Assembly: GCA_022842245.1 (NCBI GenBank)
Contig: JALHPZ010000006.1
Span: 1 to 64,000 of the forward strand
Source: Gemmataceae bacterium
Lineage (GTDB): Bacteria > Planctomycetota > Planctomycetia > Gemmatales > Gemmataceae
Reading direction: 5' to 3'
Length of the DNA stretch: 64,000 nt
The translations under genes and the position numbers were made by a program. This document shows, piece by piece, positions 8,731 to 17,660 of this stretch (within the stretch, counting starts at the first letter, position 1; every line of letters begins with the position of its first letter). The notes beneath the pieces were generated by a model that did no database searches, had not been told where the DNA came from, and saw nothing but the letters and a program-made list of their open reading frames with translations.

Positions 8731-8910
8731 TTAGCTGCCGCTGATGCCGGTGTTCACGTCCGTGAACGTCTGGCTGGCCGTCTGACCGAGGGCGGTGATG
8801 GCCGCGATGCAGACCACGATGATGAGGGCGAGCATGACGGCGTACTCGACCGCGGTCGGGCCGTCTTCCTTCTTGAGGAACTCGACGAACTTCTTGGTGA
8901 TGCTCTTCAT
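8731..8910 (-). CDS. flp: Flp family type IVb pilin
   Basis: 59 residues: a short positive leader MKSITKKFVEFLKKEDG, then PTAVEYAVMLALIIVVCIA, the Flp signature with the Glu two residues into the mature hydrophobic helix, and a Ser/Thr-rich tail ending GISGS. Tad-system prepilins are cleaved after the Gly by an A24 peptidase and assembled into adhesive fibres. AAAGGG lies about eight bases before the ATG. It is nearly identical through the leader and helix to the copy upstream. Confidence 0.9.
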   Translation of the reverse strand: MKSITKKFVEFLKKEDGPTAVEYAVMLALIIVVCIAAITALGQTASQTFTDVNTGISGS

Positions 8911-9024
8911 GGGATAACCCTTTCAAAAAGAACGGATGGATTGAGCGATTCGGTTTGGCACCGTCCGCCCCGCCGAAATTGGCGAATCGCGGACATTCAA
9001 AGGCTCGGTGCCGCAGCCTTTACA

Positions 9025-9207
9025 TCAAGACCCTGCGGTGTGCAGCTCGACGTTTGAGAAGACCTGAGAAGCCGACTGGCCGAGCGTGGTAATGGCGGCA
9101 ATACAGACGACGATGATCAGGGCTAACATCACTGCGTACTCGACAGCGGTCGGACCGTCCTCCTTTTTCAGGAACGCGGCTACATGCCGGGTGACTTTCG
9201 CCAACAT
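9025..9207 (-). CDS. flp: Flp family type IVb pilin
   Basis: 60 residues from the ATG at 9207 (AGGAG five bases upstream), giving MLAKVTRHVAAFLKKEDG, then PTAVEYAVMLALIIVVCIA and a tail TLGQSASQVFSNVELHTAGS. The leader, cleavage region, Glu and single TM are all present, so this is a complete Flp pilin. It is first in a row of three paralogs on the minus strand. No tad ATPase or assembly genes are in the window; they must lie elsewhere. Confidence 0.9.
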   Translation of the reverse strand: MLAKVTRHVAAFLKKEDGPTAVEYAVMLALIIVVCIAAITTLGQSASQVFSNVELHTAGS

Positions 9208-9456
9208 GGCACTCCTCGGATACATGTGTTCGGGGTGAGTCCGTCCGATGTTCGCCCGGGACAGCGACCCGGTGTCCGTCTCACCCGCTCACGACGCAAC
9301 CATAGACCGGTCCGAAAAGGTGTCAAATTCCGCGCGGAGAAATTGCGAGGAATAATCCCGGGAATGCGTCGAAATTCGCCAATCGGCACAATCGCTCGCG
9401 CCCAATCCGGAGAATTCGCGCCGCCCCCGCGCGAAACGCCGACATAAAGTGGGGAG

Positions 9457-10011
9457 ATGCCCCCGGAACCCGCGCCGATGATCCTCGAACGCCCGAAACT
9501 CGCCGACCTCGCGTTCCGGTTGTACGATCGGCCGCTCCACCCGGAGTTGTTCGAACCCGTCGCCGAACGCGCGATCGCCGTCGGCGGCGCCACCGTCCTC
9601 GCGCGCCTCACCGCCAGCGGGCACGTCCTCGAATGGCACCGCGACGGCCAGCACCTCGTCGAAGTGATCGCCGAGCGCGACCGTGCCCTGCCCGACAGCC
9701 ACCGCCTGCTGCACCCCTTCGCGGGCGAACGCCGCGGCCGCTGCGACTTCCCCGCGGTCCGCTACCAAGTGAGTTTGCACGCCGAAGTGTTGCCGCCCGA
9801 ACTGTTCCTGCATGTCCACGATGAACTCGTCGCCGACGGGGCCAAGCGCGGCCTGCTCTTCCACTTCCAGCCGCATCGCCGTCTGGCGCTGGTTCCCCTG
9901 GGCTTCCTCGCGCTGGACGCCCTGCCGACCGGCCTCGCCGTGGCCACCTTCCACACTTTCCCCGCCGAGTGCGCCGTCGTGAAGACCCAGACGCTGATTG
10001 AACCGATGTGA
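9457..10011 (+). CDS. DUF2617-like protein
   Basis: A 184-residue soluble protein without signal or TM segments. It begins KLADLAFRLYDRPLHPELFEPVAER and has a C-terminal LALVPLGFLALDALPTGLAVATFHTFP, which from memory corresponds to the DUF2617 family. The function of that family is not established. It is transcribed divergently from the flp cluster and ends 20 bases from the convergent SH3-domain gene. An alternative start at the second ATG (residue 8) is possible. Confidence 0.6.
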   Translation: MPPEPAPMILERPKLADLAFRLYDRPLHPELFEPVAERAIAVGGATVLARLTASGHVLEWHRDGQHLVEVIAERDRALPDSHRLLHPFAGERRGRCDFPAVRYQVSLHAEVLPPELFLHVHDELVADGAKRGLLFHFQPHRRLALVPLGFLALDALPTGLAVATFHTFPAECAVVKTQTLIEPM

Positions 10012-10030
10012 GCAAACCCGAAGGGATGGC

Positions 10031-11173
10031 CTACTTCACCGCGTCCACGCGTGTGACGGTCACGACGTTGGCGCGGAGTTCCGGCGAGTAGGCGGTCGTG
10101 CCGTAGAGGTCCACGCGGCGCTTGGCGTAGCGTTCGAGGTCGAGACTGGTATTGCCGGCGATGGCGTAGGCGAGGAGTTGGCCGCGCGAATCTTCGAGGG
10201 CGTAGTAACTCTTGCCGCCGGAGGCGAGCTTGGCGGCGCGCAGCGTGCCGGCGCCGGTCCACGTGGCCTTCGCGGTCGATTCCCCGCGCTTGGTCCAAGT
10301 GCCGTCGTCGCGGTCGGCGCGGGGCGAGTCGGCCTTCGGGGCGGTCCAGTTGCTATCCTTGGTGCCAGCCTCGCGCGTCTTCTCGCGGATACCGTGGATG
10401 CGGGCGTAGCACAGGTTCGCGAGGTCTGCGTCGCCGCCGGCGGCGTTCGACTCGCGCGCGAGCTGGAAGTACAGCCGGATCGCCTTGTCGTAATCCTTGG
10501 CGGTCTCGGCCGCCTCGGCGTCCGCCCAGGTGGGGTGCGTGCCGGGCCAGCCGGCGGGCTTGTTCGCGAAGTTCGCCGGGCCGGGAATCGACGCCGTCAG
10601 CCCCGCGGGCGAGATCGACGACTTCGGCGCCGGCAGCGGCGAGCGCACCACGAAGTTCTCCGCCGTCGGCCCGCCGATCTGCACGGCCGCCTTGGGCACG
10701 TAGCGGAAGTCGTCCTTGAGCGGCTGGATCGGGTACCAGACGGAGCCGTCGTCGTCGGTCTTCACGCCGGCGGCGAGGACACGCACGATGCTGCCGTCGG
10801 GGATGCTGGTCTTGCGCACGTCGAGCGGTTTGTTGACGCCGGCCTTCCCGGCGGCGATGCGCACTTCGCCGTCGGTGTGGACGACGGCGTTCTGCGGGAA
10901 GCCCTTGTCCTTCGCCACTTCGACGAACTTGTGGTTGATCCAGCTGATGGTGCCGGGCGGCGGCTGGATGGCGAGCCATTCGTCGCCTTCGGCGTGGTGG
11001 ACGATGACATCGGTGCCGCGGAAGAGCTGCCCGGCGTCGGGGGCGTCGGCCTTGGGCGCGGAGCGCACGACGACCTCGGCGGCCGTGACGGAGCCGAGCT
11101 GCTGCGCGGTTTGGGCACTGGCAGGAAGCGCGGCGCCGACGAGCGCGAACGCGGACAGAAGCAAGGGGCGCAT
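10031..11173 (-). CDS. Exported protein with N-terminal SH3-like domain
   Basis: 380 residues. Residues 1-20 are a signal peptide ending ALPASAQ. Residues about 26-90 resemble a bacterial SH3 domain (VTAAEVVVRSAPKADAP, LFRGTDVIVHHAEGDEWLAI, ISWINHKFVEV), and a second SH3-like stretch follows (about 95-155). The C-terminal third (WTKRGESTAKATWTGAGTLR, YALEDSRGQLLAYAIAGN, VDLYGTTAYSPELRANVVTV) looks like a small OB-like beta domain. Bacterial SH3 domains often bind cell-wall peptides, so periplasmic wall binding is an inference. It is not in an obvious operon. Confidence 0.7.
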   Translation of the reverse strand: MRPLLLSAFALVGAALPASAQTAQQLGSVTAAEVVVRSAPKADAPDAGQLFRGTDVIVHHAEGDEWLAIQPPPGTISWINHKFVEVAKDKGFPQNAVVHTDGEVRIAAGKAGVNKPLDVRKTSIPDGSIVRVLAAGVKTDDDGSVWYPIQPLKDDFRYVPKAAVQIGGPTAENFVVRSPLPAPKSSISPAGLTASIPGPANFANKPAGWPGTHPTWADAEAAETAKDYDKAIRLYFQLARESNAAGGDADLANLCYARIHGIREKTREAGTKDSNWTAPKADSPRADRDDGTWTKRGESTAKATWTGAGTLRAAKLASGGKSYYALEDSRGQLLAYAIAGNTSLDLERYAKRRVDLYGTTAYSPELRANVVTVTRVDAVK

Positions 11174-11250
11174 GGCCGCCTCCGGCAGTGTGGGGACAGA
11201 GCCGGCGGTGATAACAAAGGCGGATATGGTGTCAAGGCGAGCCGGGCTTT

Positions 11251-11316
11251 GGCGAGCCGAGCGGCGTCAGCCGCGGGGTTTAAAACCCCCCGGGGGCCCC
11301 CGCCGCTCGGCTCGCC
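11251..11316. repeat. Palindromic element downstream of the TPR gene
   Basis: A perfect 16-bp inverted repeat (11251-11266 with 11301-11316) encloses a second palindrome around ggggtttaaaacccc. It begins two bases after the TPR gene's stop on the minus strand and may stop or shield its transcript. There is no clear T-tract. Confidence 0.7.
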
Positions 11317-11318
11317 AG

Positions 11319-12497
11319 CTACTCGGCGCTCCACTTCGCCAATTTCGCGCGGAACTCGTCGCGATCTTCAACCGCGATGGCTTTCTCCAGCCACGTTGCG
11401 GCTTCGGACGTTTCCCCCAGCTCGAAGCACGCAGTGGCGAGCGTGTCGAGGTGGTCGGCGTTCGACCAGCCGCTCAGTTCACAGGCACGCGTCGCGAGTT
11501 CTTTCGCACGGATCGCGCCTTTCACGTCCAGCTTCGTCGCGAGCAGCCACGCAAGTCGATTGAGCGTGTCGGCGTCGGCGGGGTCGCGCTTCAGGGCCTC
11601 GTGGCAATCGGTGACGGCGGCGGCGAAATTCCCGGCGGCTTCGTGGGCGGCGGCGCGGAGGACGTACGCCGTCGGCCGGCGCGCGTCGCGATTCGCCAAC
11701 ATTGTGAAGTCGTCGACGGCGCCGGAGGTATCGCCGAGGGCGAGCTTCGCCCGGCCGCGCAGCTCGAGCGCCGGCGCGAGGTTCGCGATCGCGAGCAACT
11801 CGTCGGCGGCGGCCACGAGCGCGGACCATTCGCCGAGGTCGTGGAGGACAAAGAGCCGACCGAGTCGCGGGGCGATGGCGCCGGGGTCGCGGGCGGCGCG
11901 TTCGAAGTCGTCGGCCGCGCTCGCGAGGTCGCCGAGTTCCCGATACGCCTGCGCGCGGATCTCGAAGGCGAGCAGGTACTCTTCGTCCAGTTGTGCGGCG
12001 GTATCCGCGTCGGCGAGGGCGGATCGTGGATTGCCGCATTCGAGGTGAAGCTTCGCCCGCTGGGTCAGGTGTTCGGCCGCTCGATCAACATCGGCACGAA
12101 TCGCCCGCTCGAAATCGGCGAATGCCACCGCCGATTCACCGAGCATCGCATGCGCCCGGCCGCGCACGGCAAAGAGATCGACGCGGCCCGGGTCGAGCCG
12201 CAGGGCCGTATCGCAATCGGCGACGGCGTCGGCGTAGCGGCGCTGCTTGAGGAGTTCCGCGGCCCGCTCGGCGATGGCCTGCGCATCGTTCGGCTTCAGC
12301 CGAATGGCGGCGTCGAGATCGGCGATCGCTTTCGGTCGGTCGCCCAGCGCGAGATAGGCCTTCGCACGCAATCGATAGCCGGCCGCGACGCGCGGATCGG
12401 CTGCGACGGCGCGCGACAGGCACTCCACGGCCTCCGGGAAGTCTTCCGCTTCCAAGGCCGCGTGGCCACGTTCGAAGAGAGCCTGCGCGTCGGTCAT
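11319..12497 (-). CDS. Tetratricopeptide-repeat protein
   Basis: 392 residues from the ATG at 12497, made almost wholly of TPR units of about 34 residues; clear examples are ALFERGHAALEAEDFPEAVE, RLRAKAYLALGDRPKAIADL and FAVRGRAHAMLGESAVAFAD. Ten or so repeats form a superhelical protein-binding scaffold. There is no signal peptide or TM. Its ATG overlaps the stop of the aminotransferase gene by four bases, so the two are translationally coupled. The longer open frame upstream is only the aminotransferase read in another frame. Confidence 0.85.
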   Translation of the reverse strand: MTDAQALFERGHAALEAEDFPEAVECLSRAVAADPRVAAGYRLRAKAYLALGDRPKAIADLDAAIRLKPNDAQAIAERAAELLKQRRYADAVADCDTALRLDPGRVDLFAVRGRAHAMLGESAVAFADFERAIRADVDRAAEHLTQRAKLHLECGNPRSALADADTAAQLDEEYLLAFEIRAQAYRELGDLASAADDFERAARDPGAIAPRLGRLFVLHDLGEWSALVAAADELLAIANLAPALELRGRAKLALGDTSGAVDDFTMLANRDARRPTAYVLRAAAHEAAGNFAAAVTDCHEALKRDPADADTLNRLAWLLATKLDVKGAIRAKELATRACELSGWSNADHLDTLATACFELGETSEAATWLEKAIAVEDRDEFRAKLAKWSAE

Positions 12498-13696
12498 GCG
12501 AGTAACCCCGGCAACACATCGGCCAGCCGGTCGATCTCGGCTTCCGTCGTGTAGAAGTGATGGCTGATCCGCAGCAGCACGCGGTCCGGTCGCTCGTTCA
12601 CCGGAATCTCGATGCGATACTCCCACAGCTTCCTGCGAAGCGCCAGCACATTCACGCCCTTCGGCAGTTCGCACGCCGTCATCGAGCCGCTCATCCGGCG
12701 GTCGGCGGGCGTGGCGAGCTTTAAGCCAAGCTTCTCGAAGACGCCGCGAGAGTACGCCGCCAGTTCGGCGTGGCGGTCGCGGATCGCGTCCCAGCCGAGC
12801 GATTCTTGAAAGGCGATCGCCGCCGGCGTCACCAGCCACGCGCTCACGTCCTTCGTTCCTTCGAATTCGAGGAAGCGCGTTCGCCGCGTGCTGCCGAAAG
12901 CGTCCGGCGCGTCCGGCCCGCTCGCGGCGGCGTGCTCGCCGATCGGGTACGCGTCCGGCTTGTAGCCCCAGCTCACGTGCAACGGCTCGATCGGCCGCTC
13001 CCAGTCGCGCACGGCGAGGAATCCCGTGCCGATCGGTGCGAGCAGCCACTTGTGGCAATTGCCCGTGTAGTAGTCGGCGTCGATGGCGTCGATGTTCAAG
13101 GGCACCATCGCCGGGGCGTGCGCGCCATCCACGACCGTGAGGATGCCGCGCTTCCGGGCCTCGGCGCAGAGCTCCTTTGCGGGCAGCACCATCCCCGTCG
13201 GCGAGAGGGCGTGGCTGAAGAAGAACAGCTTCGTCCGCGGCGTCATCGCCCGAACGGCCGCCTCGACGATCTCGCCCGGCTCGCGCGGCATCGTCGGCAG
13301 CGGGAACGTCTTCACGACAAGGCCCTGCCGCGCCGCGGCGCGTTCCCAGCACCAGACCATCGAGCCGTACTCGTGGTCGGTCATCAGGATTTCGCCGGGT
13401 CCGTCGAGCTGCAATCCACTCGCGACGAGGTTGATCGCGGCCGAGACGTTCGTGGTGAAGACGAACCGTTCCGGCTTGGTGCCGAGGAAGTTCGCGGTCT
13501 TGCTTCGCGCTTCCCAGAGCAGCGGCGGCAGCGTGCGGACGAAGAAGTTCGTCGGCCCCATGGCCATGAGTTGACGGACTTCGTTCGCGGCTTCGAACAC
13601 CGGCTTCGGCGTGGGGCCGAACGAGCCGGTGTTCAGCATTGTGACCGTCGGGTCGAGCAGGATTCGCTCGCGCGCGGCGAGCCAGTCGGTGGGCAT
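12494..13696 (-). CDS. Class V PLP-dependent aminotransferase family protein
   Basis: 400 residues from the ATG at 13696 (MPTDWLAARERILLD). This is the fold-type I, class V pattern: LNTGSFGPTPKPV at the N-terminus, TTNVSAAINLVASGL, the cofactor Asp190 in VVDGAHAP and the Schiff-base Lys216 in GNCHKWL. The family covers cysteine desulfurases, isopenicillin-N epimerase-like enzymes and kynureninase relatives; the NCHKW and GTGFLAVRD context fits the epimerase-like group best. The substrate is unknown. It is coupled to the TPR gene downstream. Confidence 0.85.
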   Translation of the reverse strand: MPTDWLAARERILLDPTVTMLNTGSFGPTPKPVFEAANEVRQLMAMGPTNFFVRTLPPLLWEARSKTANFLGTKPERFVFTTNVSAAINLVASGLQLDGPGEILMTDHEYGSMVWCWERAAARQGLVVKTFPLPTMPREPGEIVEAAVRAMTPRTKLFFFSHALSPTGMVLPAKELCAEARKRGILTVVDGAHAPAMVPLNIDAIDADYYTGNCHKWLLAPIGTGFLAVRDWERPIEPLHVSWGYKPDAYPIGEHAAASGPDAPDAFGSTRRTRFLEFEGTKDVSAWLVTPAAIAFQESLGWDAIRDRHAELAAYSRGVFEKLGLKLATPADRRMSGSMTACELPKGVNVLALRRKLWEYRIEIPVNERPDRVLLRISHHFYTTEAEIDRLADVLPGLLA

Positions 13697-13715
13697 GAGG
13701 TACGTCTTTCCTGAA

Positions 13716-14414
13716 TCAAAATCCGTTATCGACAAGGGCTTCGCAATACGTCCCTTCGAGGTCAAGCGAGACGGAGGGACCGTCCCGCAGAGGCAACGGC
13801 AGCGACGGAATCGGTTCGCCCACCGGCGCGGCGTAGGGCCAAACGTCGATGCTGCTCGGATTCCACGGATTCGGCTTGTAAGCCGAAACGTAGCTCGCGG
13901 TCTCCGGGGGTAGCGGGAAGCGACTGCCACCCAATTCTTCAAGAAGCAGGTTGTGGAAATTCACGCGCCGGCTCGTGACGACGTCCACGAGGACGATCCC
14001 GACACCCAAGGACAGGTACGCCGCGCACTTGGATGTGAACCGACGCCGTTCGGCCTCTCGGTCCTTGTTGCCGGGGCTTACCAATTCGATGACCGCCGAC
14101 AATCGCATCGTGTCTCGGTATTCGTGTACCTGCACTTCGAATTCGTCGGGGAACTGCGCTTCGAGCGTGAAGAGCGCCGGCTGCACGGCGATCGCGGCAC
14201 CGCCGTCGGAACTCCTCGCGTGGGAATCCAGTTCATACTCGGCCACATCGGCTTCGGCCGTCGAACTCAGATGCGCCTTCGCGAAGGCTCGATACCGATC
14301 GCGGGGCAGCGTGCGATTCAGCGATTTCACCAAGCTAGCCACCCACATCGTGCAGATGGACGTCCACGGCGCGCGGTTCTCGTGCGGCGGGTGGAAGTGG
14401 TCCAGGAGCGGCAT
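13716..14414 (-). CDS. DUF4058 family protein
   Basis: 232 residues. It has the family features AIELVSPGNKD-like (VIELVSPGNKDREAERRRF), a C-terminal YVSAYKP segment and an N-terminal PLLDHFHPPHENRAPWTSI. From memory these match DUF4058, an uncharacterised family abundant in planctomycetes and cyanobacteria that resembles restriction-endonuclease-like folds in its central E-x-K-like region; that structural point is tentative. It has no signal or TM. It lies 20 bases downstream of nothing on its strand and is divergent from the M48 protease. Confidence 0.7.
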   Translation of the reverse strand: MPLLDHFHPPHENRAPWTSICTMWVASLVKSLNRTLPRDRYRAFAKAHLSSTAEADVAEYELDSHARSSDGGAAIAVQPALFTLEAQFPDEFEVQVHEYRDTMRLSAVIELVSPGNKDREAERRRFTSKCAAYLSLGVGIVLVDVVTSRRVNFHNLLLEELGGSRFPLPPETASYVSAYKPNPWNPSSIDVWPYAAPVGEPIPSLPLPLRDGPSVSLDLEGTYCEALVDNGF

Positions 14415-14498
14415 GGGTCGACTCCGTTAGCGCGAACTCGCCACGACTATCATACCACCCCCTTGCGGTCGGGCGCGGTGCGCCCGTATCTTGGCGGC

Positions 14499-16655
14499 AT
14501 GGCCGAGAAGATCCCCTACCCGCCCACCCCCGACGACGTGCCGGACGAACTCACCGACCGGCCGCCGGAACTCGTCCGCCAGGAGTGGTTCCTGCTCGTC
14601 GGCCTCATGGCGTTCCTCGCCCTCTACCTCGCCACCGTGCTGTTCTTCGGCTTCGCCACGCTCTGGTGCGCGCTGAGCCTCGGCCGCTATCACGTCTTCG
14701 CCGCGCTCGGGCTGGTCTTCTTCGGTCTGACGTTCCTCATGCTCGCGAAGAATCTCTTCCGCCGCGTCGAGCCGGACTTCGAAGAATTCAAGATCGAGCT
14801 GAAAGAGCGGGACCAGCCGCGGCTGCACGCGTTCGTCCGCCGCGTCTGCGCCGAGACCGGCGCGGAGGAGCCCCGCACGATCTGGGTGATCCCGGAGGTG
14901 AACGCGTCGGCGGTGTGCCCCGTGCGGCTCAAGCACCTCTTCCTCCACCCGCGCTACGAACTCTGCCTCGGCCTGGGCCTCATCAACTGCCTGAACCTCA
15001 GCGAATTCAAGGCCGTCGTCGCCCACGAACTCGGCCACTTCACGCAAGGCGGGTTCGTCGACAATTACGTCATGACCGTCCGCGGGATCATCGGCAACAT
15101 TTGCAGCGGCCGCGACTGGTTCGACGACTTCGTCGACTGGCTCAAGTCCAGTGGTGCCCCGCTCGCGATCCTGGGCTTCACGCTCGGCGGCATGCTTTGG
15201 GTCCTGCGCGGCACCACGTTCGGCCTCTACCGCGTCATCGGCCGCACGGAGTTCCAGCTGGCCCGCGCCAACGAGTTCCACGCCGACCTCGTCTCCGCCA
15301 GCCTCGCCGGCAGCGACGCCGCCGTCCAGGGGCTCTTCAAGACCAAGCACAGCAGCGACTTCTTCGACTTCGCCCTCGACGAGCTCCGCCGGGCCGCCGA
15401 CCACAAGCTCTACACCGCCGACCTGTACTTCCACCAGCACGCCATCGCCGACCTGTATCGCAAAAAGAAGAAGGAACCGAAGAAAGGCATTCCCCCGAAA
15501 CTCGACGGGCCGAAGGCCGGCCGCAAGATCCAGGTCTTCGACCCCGACGACGAAACCGACGGCGACCCGAACGACTACCACCCGAGCGGGTACGAGCGCG
15601 AGGAGAACATCAAGAACGAGTTCATCGAAGCGCTGATCGACGAGCGCTCGCCGTGGGTGCTCTTCGACAATCCCGCCGAAATCCGCGAACGGATGACCAA
15701 GCGTTTCTATCGCGTCGCGTACAACGTGGGCAAATCGGCCGCCGCCGCCGACCCCCGCACCGTGCAGAAGTTCATCGACGAGGAGAACGCCGAGACGACC
15801 TACGACCCCAGGTACGAAGGCAGCTACGACGACCGGATCATCGACCCCGGCGACCTCGACGAACTGAACGACCTGATCCAGAAGGACCCATGGACCGACG
15901 AGCGCCTGCGGGCGGTGTACGAGAAACTCTACGCCGACGTCGGGGCGCGCGCCGAATCGCGGGCGGAACTCGTGAAGGAGCGCGACGCGATCCTCAGCAA
16001 CGAGGGGAAGGTCCGCGGCCGCAAGGCGCGCAAGCTCCTCAAGGATCTGGACACGAAGCTGGAAAAGGCCGACGAATGGTTCCACGCGCTGGACCGCCGC
16101 GTCTACCTCGTTTTCGTCCAGATGGCCTACCGCGTGCAGGACAGCCTCTACTACGAACTCATCAACCGCTACCGCTTCCAGCTCGCGATCCAGAAGTTCT
16201 ACCAGACCGCCAGCAAGCACGGCGCGATGGCGATCGTGACCATGAGCCTGCACGGCGGCGAGGGCGGGGCGATCCCCGACGACGATTTCGTCGAACTCAT
16301 GCACGTCCTGCGCGAGGCGCGCTCCGCCCTGCGCAAGATCCTCCGCGACGCGAAGGAGTTGGACCTTCCGGCCATGAAACACTTCGAGGAAGGCGACCGC
16401 CTCGCCGACTTCCTGCTGGACGAGGATATCGTCAAGGAACTGCCCGAGACGTACGTGAAGGGGAAGTGGGTCGACAAGCTGATGCGCCAGTTGGGGCAGG
16501 TGATGAACCGCACGACGCGGTTGCACGGCAAGGGCCTCGGCGGCATCCTCAAGCTCCAGGAGGCGATCGCGGAACGGTATCTGGCGAAGGGATCGCCGGC
16601 GGCGGAAGAACCCCTCGCGCCGATCTTCGACGACGATCCGCCGGCCAGTTCGTGA
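14499..16655 (+). CDS. M48-family membrane zinc metalloprotease
   Basis: 718 residues from the ATG at 14499 (MAEKIPYPPTPDDVPDELT); the longer frame upstream is antisense of the DUF4058 gene. Two TM segments at about 31-55 and 62-83 precede the catalytic domain. The zinc site is HELGH, with His176, Glu177 and His180, and a probable third ligand in NEFHADLVSA (about 259). Another hydrophobic stretch lies at about 218-240. The remaining 450 residues are charged and helical with a coiled-coil flavour, far longer than HtpX or Ste24. M48 enzymes do membrane-protein quality control; the long cytoplasmic tail is lineage-specific and of unknown role. Confidence 0.85.
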   Translation: MAEKIPYPPTPDDVPDELTDRPPELVRQEWFLLVGLMAFLALYLATVLFFGFATLWCALSLGRYHVFAALGLVFFGLTFLMLAKNLFRRVEPDFEEFKIELKERDQPRLHAFVRRVCAETGAEEPRTIWVIPEVNASAVCPVRLKHLFLHPRYELCLGLGLINCLNLSEFKAVVAHELGHFTQGGFVDNYVMTVRGIIGNICSGRDWFDDFVDWLKSSGAPLAILGFTLGGMLWVLRGTTFGLYRVIGRTEFQLARANEFHADLVSASLAGSDAAVQGLFKTKHSSDFFDFALDELRRAADHKLYTADLYFHQHAIADLYRKKKKEPKKGIPPKLDGPKAGRKIQVFDPDDETDGDPNDYHPSGYEREENIKNEFIEALIDERSPWVLFDNPAEIRERMTKRFYRVAYNVGKSAAAADPRTVQKFIDEENAETTYDPRYEGSYDDRIIDPGDLDELNDLIQKDPWTDERLRAVYEKLYADVGARAESRAELVKERDAILSNEGKVRGRKARKLLKDLDTKLEKADEWFHALDRRVYLVFVQMAYRVQDSLYYELINRYRFQLAIQKFYQTASKHGAMAIVTMSLHGGEGGAIPDDDFVELMHVLREARSALRKILRDAKELDLPAMKHFEEGDRLADFLLDEDIVKELPETYVKGKWVDKLMRQLGQVMNRTTRLHGKGLGGILKLQEAIAERYLAKGSPAAEEPLAPIFDDDPPASS

Positions 16656-16665
16656 GGGCCCGCGC

Positions 16666-17328
16666 ATGTGCGGCCGCTACACCGTCTACCACGACGCGCT
16701 CGTCCTGGAGCGCGCCTTCGGCCTGGCGAAGGTCGCGAATCTCGCGCCGCGCTTCAACGTCGCCCCGTCGCAACCCGTCCCCGTCGTCGGCCTGAAGCCC
16801 GACGGAACCACCCGCGGACTCGCCCTCCTGCCGTGGGGCCTCCTCCCCGCCTGGGCCAACGACCCCAAGACCCAGCGCCCCATCAATGCCCGCGGCGAGA
16901 CCGTCCACCGCCTCGCCACCTTCCGCGAATCGTTCCGCCAGAAGCGCTGCCTCCTGCCCGCCAGCGGGTACTACGAATGGAAACGAGACGGTAAAAGCAA
17001 GCAACCCTTTTACATCCGGCGCAAGGACGGCGGCCCGATGGCGTTCGCCGGACTCTGGGATTTCTGGACCGACGGCGCGAGCAAGCTCACCACCTGCTGC
17101 CTCATCACCACCGACGCGAACGAATTGCTGGCGCCGGTCCACAACCGGATGCCGGTCATCCTGTCCGAGGACCAATTCGAGGGCTGGTTGAACCCGGCGA
17201 CGGACGAGGCCACGCTGCGCCGCTGGCTCGCGCCCTGCCCGCCGGAGGATGTCGAAGCGATCCCGGTCGGCGACTACGTGAACAAGGCAACGAACGAAGG
17301 CCCGCAGTGCATCGAACCGGCGGGGTGA
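16666..17328 (+). CDS. SOS response-associated peptidase (SRAP/YedK/HMCES family)
   Basis: 220 residues. The family shields abasic sites in single-stranded DNA by forming a thiazolidine crosslink with the N-terminal cysteine. All key residues are present at the expected spacing: Cys2 (after removal of Met1), Asn74 (PINARGE), Glu78, Glu104 (SGYYEW) and His159 (PVHNRMP). The length is normal. It starts 10 bases after the M48 protease stop, so it is probably in the same transcript. It ends 68 bases before the first large palindromic element. Confidence 0.93.
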   Translation: MCGRYTVYHDALVLERAFGLAKVANLAPRFNVAPSQPVPVVGLKPDGTTRGLALLPWGLLPAWANDPKTQRPINARGETVHRLATFRESFRQKRCLLPASGYYEWKRDGKSKQPFYIRRKDGGPMAFAGLWDFWTDGASKLTTCCLITTDANELLAPVHNRMPVILSEDQFEGWLNPATDEATLRRWLAPCPPEDVEAIPVGDYVNKATNEGPQCIEPAG

Positions 17329-17395
17329 GGGCTGCGTGGAATGTGTGCGTCTTCGTGGCGATTTCCGACCCGGTCCGCGAGTGGTCTTGGTCTTC

Positions 17396-17596
17396 GGCCC
17401 CGGATGGGGCCGCCGGTTGTCGCCACGGGTGGAGCGAAGCGCAACCCGTGGACGCGATGCTCCGGACACTCGCCCCGACAGGGGCGACGGGACTCCCTCG
17501 GTCCCTCGGCCCCGCCGGAGTTGCAAGGCATGAGACGGTTTCCACGGGTTCCGCTACGCTCCACCCGTGGCTACCCTAGTGCGCCCCTCCGGGGCG
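17396..17596. repeat. Large palindromic element, copy 1
   Basis: 201 bp. From left to right: a ggccccggatggggcc hairpin, a ccacgggt...acccgtgg hairpin, central gcccc/ggggc hairpins, then the mirror-image ccacgggtt...acccgtgg hairpin and a final gcccctccggggc hairpin. The two halves are themselves complementary. It lies 68 bases after the SRAP stop and 65 bases before the convergent glycosyltransferase stop. Three further copies lie at 37.3, 40.4 and 47.1 kb. Confidence 0.9.
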
Positions 17597-17660
17597 AAAT
17601 CCATTCCTCACGTGCAACGAATCGGCTCGATGATTCAACGACCCGCGACCGGCCTCGCGG

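Noticed and set aside
14427..16667. 746-codon open frame opposite the M48 protease
   Set aside because: It is an antisense shadow of a gene with an intact HELGH site; no protein family matches the antisense product.
17329..17660. Short open frames inside the palindromic elements
   Set aside because: Frames of 60-130 codons occur on both strands in all four copies, but they are not conserved in reading frame between copies and are explained by GC-rich palindromes.
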